From the NCBI GenBank assembly GCA_020638875.1, contig JACKHS010000048.1, positions 1-7,955 of the forward strand: DNA of 7,955 nucleotides, in the 5' to 3' direction. The DNA comes from Planctomycetota bacterium (GTDB taxonomy: Bacteria; Planctomycetota; UBA1135; GCA-002686595). Of the stretch, positions 6,572-7,955 are shown piece after piece. Position 1 is the stretch's first letter; each line of letters opens with the position of its first letter. A model generated the notes under the pieces. That model saw only the letters and a program-made list of their open reading frames with translations, did not search any database and had not been told where the DNA came from. The translations under genes and the position numbers were made by a program.

Positions 6572-7590
6572 TCGAGGAACAGCTCCTTGAGCGCCTCGAA
6601 GCGGGCGTCGATCTGCGCGCCGACCGCGGCGTAGTCGACCACCATCGGCCGCATGTCCGCGATCGGGAGCTGGTGCGGCTCGTCCTTGAGCTCGGCGTGC
6701 AGCGGGATCTGCGCGCCGTCGAAGCTCGCGAGCTTGCGCTCGACCTCCAGCGACAGCAGGTAGTCGACGAGCTTGCGCGCGGCCTCCGGGTGCGGCGCGT
6801 CCTTCAGGATCGCCACCGTGTTCGGGATGAACAGCGTGCCGAGCTCGCCCTCGCCGCGGTCGGGGAAGACCATCGCGACGGGCGCGCCGCCCTGGAGCGC
6901 GCGGTTGTAGTCGTCGGTGTCGGTCCAGCCCCAGGCGAGGGCGCCGTCCTTGACCTGGCGCATGACCTGCCCGTTGCCGGGCATGAGCTGCAGCTCGCCG
7001 GCGTCCGAGGCGGCCTTGACGCGCTGGAAGTACTCGTTCGCCTTGTCGTCGCCGAGCGCCACGTACAGCGCCGCCGCGTGCGTCAGCGTCGTGCCCGTCA
7101 GCGGCCGCGCCATGCAGACCTGACCCTTCCACTTCGGGTCGAGCAGGTCCCACATGCCGTGCACCGCGGCCGGGTCGGCCTTCTCGGTGTTGACGATGAA
7201 CACGCGCGCGCGCGCCGCGAAGCCGGTCCAGCGGCGCTCGGGGTCGCGGAAGGTCTCGGGGATCGAGGCCGCGTTGGGCGCGTCGTAGCTCGCCAGCAGG
7301 CCGTCGTCGGCCAGGCTCACGGTGTGGGCGAACTCGTTGTTCCAGAAGACGTCGCAGCGCGGGCGCGCCTGCTCCTCGCGGATGCGGCGCACCAGGCCGA
7401 CGGTCTTGTGCGCCTCGGCGTCGAACTCGGCGCGCACCTTCAGGCCGGTGGCGGCCTCGAAGTCCTTGAGGATCCGCTCGGAGTCGACCTGGTCGAGCGC
7501 GCAGTAGACGACGAGGTCGGGCTCGTCGGCGCAGCCGCAGGCGAGCGCGGCGAGGGCCAGGACGGGGATCAGGCGTCGGAACGGGAGCAT
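6568..7590 (-). CDS. Iron(III)-type ABC substrate-binding lipoprotein
   Basis: The 340-residue protein captures the substrate outside the membrane and passes it to the permease. Residues 1-20 are a lipoprotein-like signal (basic start, LIPVLALAALACGC); lipidation could be at Cys18 or Cys20. The body matches the FbpA/FutA-type binding-protein fold: LVVYCALDQ at 26-34, GLKVRAEFDAEAHKTVGLVRR (49-69), CDVFWNNEF at 79-87, TGTTLTHAAALY at 165-176, and GTLFIPNTVAILKDAPHPEAA at 251-271. The position where classical ferric-binding proteins carry two adjacent tyrosines reads WTDTDDYN (222-229), with a single Tyr228. Iron as substrate is therefore a family-level guess; another metal complex or anion is possible. 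ATG 7590 is the first gene of the operon. No Shine-Dalgarno is visible before it, unlike the four genes that follow. Confidence 0.88.
   Translation of the reverse strand: MLPFRRLIPVLALAALACGCADEPDLVVYCALDQVDSERILKDFEAATGLKVRAEFDAEAHKTVGLVRRIREEQARPRCDVFWNNEFAHTVSLADDGLLASYDAPNAASIPETFRDPERRWTGFAARARVFIVNTEKADPAAVHGMWDLLDPKWKGQVCMARPLTGTTLTHAAALYVALGDDKANEYFQRVKAASDAGELQLMPGNGQVMRQVKDGALAWGWTDTDDYNRALQGGAPVAMVFPDRGEGELGTLFIPNTVAILKDAPHPEAARKLVDYLLSLEVERKLASFDGAQIPLHAELKDEPHQLPIADMRPMVVDYAAVGAQIDARFEALKELFLD
6583..6588 (-). promoter_or_regulatory. Ribosome binding site for the permease TTG start
   Basis: The minus strand reads AAGGAG 11 bases before TTG 6571, inside the last codons of the binding-protein gene. 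The spacing is slightly long, but with the TTGA overlap it supports the rare TTG initiation codon. Confidence 0.65.
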
Positions 7591-7635
7591 GGCAGCGTGG
7601 GGGGGCAGCAGCGAGTCGGAGGCCGGGGGCCGGCG

Positions 7636-7641
7636 AGTCTA
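7636..7641 (-). promoter_or_regulatory. Possible -10 element of the importer operon
   Basis: The minus strand reads TAGACT (four of six matches to TATAAT), about 45 bases before the start codon at 7590. No convincing -35 hexamer sits 16-18 bases upstream, so an activator or another sigma factor would be needed if it is real. Confidence 0.25.
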
Positions 7642-7657
7642 CCGGCGCGCGCCGTGC

Positions 7658-7686
7658 TGTAGGAGCGGCGCGACCGCGCACCTACA
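7658..7686. promoter_or_regulatory. Imperfect inverted repeat, candidate operator for the importer operon
   Basis: TGTAGGAGCG at 7658-7667 and CGCACCTACA at 7677-7686 pair at nine of ten positions around a nine-base centre. The arms include the AT-containing TGTAGG/CCTACA, unlike the surrounding plain GC sequence. The element covers the -35 position relative to the -10 candidate at 7636-7641, as a repressor or activator site would. It does not resemble a Fur box. Confidence 0.4.
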
Positions 7687-7702
7687 CCCCGCGAGCGGTC
7701 GG

Positions 7703-7718
7703 GCGCGGTTGACCGCGC
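7703..7718. promoter_or_regulatory. Palindrome over the aminotransferase -35, candidate operator
   Basis: GCGCGGT at 7703-7709 and ACCGCGC at 7712-7718 are perfect reverse complements around a two-base centre. The palindrome covers the first six bases of the TTGACC -35 candidate at 7709-7714, so a bound protein would block that promoter. GC-only arms raise the odds of chance. Confidence 0.35.
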
Positions 7719-7738
7719 GACGAGTGCCCTCGTACCCT
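7709..7738 (+). promoter_or_regulatory. Possible promoter for the aminotransferase gene
   Basis: TTGACC at 7709-7714 matches five of six bases of the -35 consensus. After 18 bases, TACCCT at 7733-7738 matches three of six of the -10. A transcript starting near 7745 would have a leader of about 55 bases before GTG 7800. Confidence 0.4.
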
Positions 7739-7787
7739 GGGGAGCCCGGCCCTCCCGCGCAGGGAGTCGCGTCCCCCTCGAGCCCCC

Positions 7788-7792
7788 AGGAG
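7788..7792 (+). promoter_or_regulatory. Ribosome binding site for the aminotransferase GTG start
   Basis: AGGAG lies seven bases before GTG 7800. It decides for this GTG over the ATG at 7818 (residue 7), which has no such sequence at the right distance. Confidence 0.75.
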
Positions 7793-7799
7793 TCCTCCC

Positions 7800-7955
7800 G
7801 TGCCTCTCGCCCAACGCATGTCCCAGCTCGGCACCGAGACCGCCTTCGAGGTGCTGGCCAAGGCCAAGGCCCTCGAGGCCCAGGGCCGCAGCATCGTGCA
7901 CCTGCACATCGGCGCGCCCGACTTCCGCACCCCCGAGAACATCGTCGAGGCGGGC
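7800..7955 (+). CDS. PLP-dependent class I/II aminotransferase, N-terminal part
   Basis: Only the first 52 residues are in the window; the frame is open at the right edge. The start VPLAQRMSQLGTETAFEVLAK, then KALEAQGRSIVHLHIGAPDF and TPENIVEAG, is the typical N-terminus of fold-type I aminotransferases of the aspartate aminotransferase group. IGAPDF-TP (residues 37-44) corresponds to the conserved GEPDF-TP segment near the substrate-binding site, here with Ala in place of the common Glu. The catalytic lysine and cofactor-binding residues lie beyond the window, so the amino-acid substrate cannot be named. The GTG start is preceded by AGGAG at seven bases. It is transcribed away from the importer operon across a shared control region; no functional link to the importer is evident. 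Expected full length is about 390 residues. Confidence 0.88.
   Translation, partial: MPLAQRMSQLGTETAFEVLAKAKALEAQGRSIVHLHIGAPDFRTPENIVEAG

Larger units (their letters stand above)
7591..7799. promoter_or_regulatory. Divergent control region between importer operon and aminotransferase
   Basis: This 209-base gap separates the two divergent start codons and must hold promoters for both sides. It contains a -10-like element for the importer (7636-7641), two inverted repeats (7658-7686 and 7703-7718), a TTGACC promoter candidate for the aminotransferase (7709-7738) and a good Shine-Dalgarno (7788-7792). The octamer GACCGCGC occurs twice in direct orientation, at 7672-7679 and 7711-7718. A run of seven G at 7599-7605 lies in the importer leader. 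Confidence 0.6.

Noticed and set aside
5150..6634. Plus-strand open frame of 494 residues opposite the permease
   Set aside because: The Glu/Arg/Gln/His-rich sequence is the complement of a Leu/Ala/Arg-rich membrane protein, not a coiled-coil gene.
6572..7681. Fusion of the permease with an upstream domain in one 881-residue frame
   Set aside because: The extra part is the binding-protein gene read in the wrong frame; the real binding protein is clear in the other frame.
7591..7799. Fur box or known metal-responsive riboswitch upstream of the importer
   Set aside because: No AT-rich Fur-like palindrome and no recognisable riboswitch fold; the inverted repeats present are of different sequence.
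7569..7942. Minus-strand open frames opposite the aminotransferase start
   Set aside because: The plus strand has a clear aminotransferase N-terminus with a Shine-Dalgarno; the minus frames lack any domain.
1..7955. tRNA, rRNA, CRISPR array, insertion sequence or phage genes
   Set aside because: No repeat-spacer pattern, transposase, integrase or structural RNA signature was seen on either strand.

Overview
The window comes from a very GC-rich bacterial chromosome. The best clue to lineage is the first gene, a pseudopilin-like protein with the H-X9-DG motif found in the very large DUF1559-type families of Planctomycetota. Near-saturated G/C third codon positions in every gene fit a high-GC planctomycete or a relative, but lineage is inferred from protein style only.

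Layout. Bases 1-218 hold no convincing gene, only a possible promoter for the first gene. A monocistronic pseudopilin-like gene (219-884, +) ends in a textbook intrinsic terminator (904-936). A UbiA-superfamily gene resembling decaprenyl-phosphate phosphoribosyltransferase follows (985-1911, +). It converges on a five-gene minus-strand operon (7590 down to 1940), with 28 bases between the two stop codons. The operon is bounded upstream by a 209-base divergent control region (7591-7799). Beyond that starts a PLP-dependent aminotransferase (7800 onward, +), cut by the window end.

The minus-strand operon is the most interesting part. In order of transcription it encodes a ferric-iron-type substrate-binding lipoprotein, a fused two-domain inner-membrane permease, a short ABC ATPase, a membrane-anchored or exported pentaheme c-type cytochrome, and a HEAT-repeat lipoprotein. 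All four junctions are 4-base NTGA overlaps (TTGA, GTGA, ATGA, GTGA). Each downstream start has a purine-rich Shine-Dalgarno sequence inside the preceding gene. The first three genes form a complete importer. The tight coupling of a multiheme cytochrome and a repeat scaffold to it suggests one envelope process linking substrate capture to redox chemistry; this is inference. The binding protein lacks the paired-tyrosine motif of classical iron-binding relatives, so the substrate is open.

The divergent control region contains two inverted repeats. One spans the -35 position of the importer promoter and the other overlaps a TTGACC -35 candidate for the aminotransferase, so each side could have its own operator. 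Most of the long open frames on the opposite strand or in other frames are GC-rich shadows and were left out.
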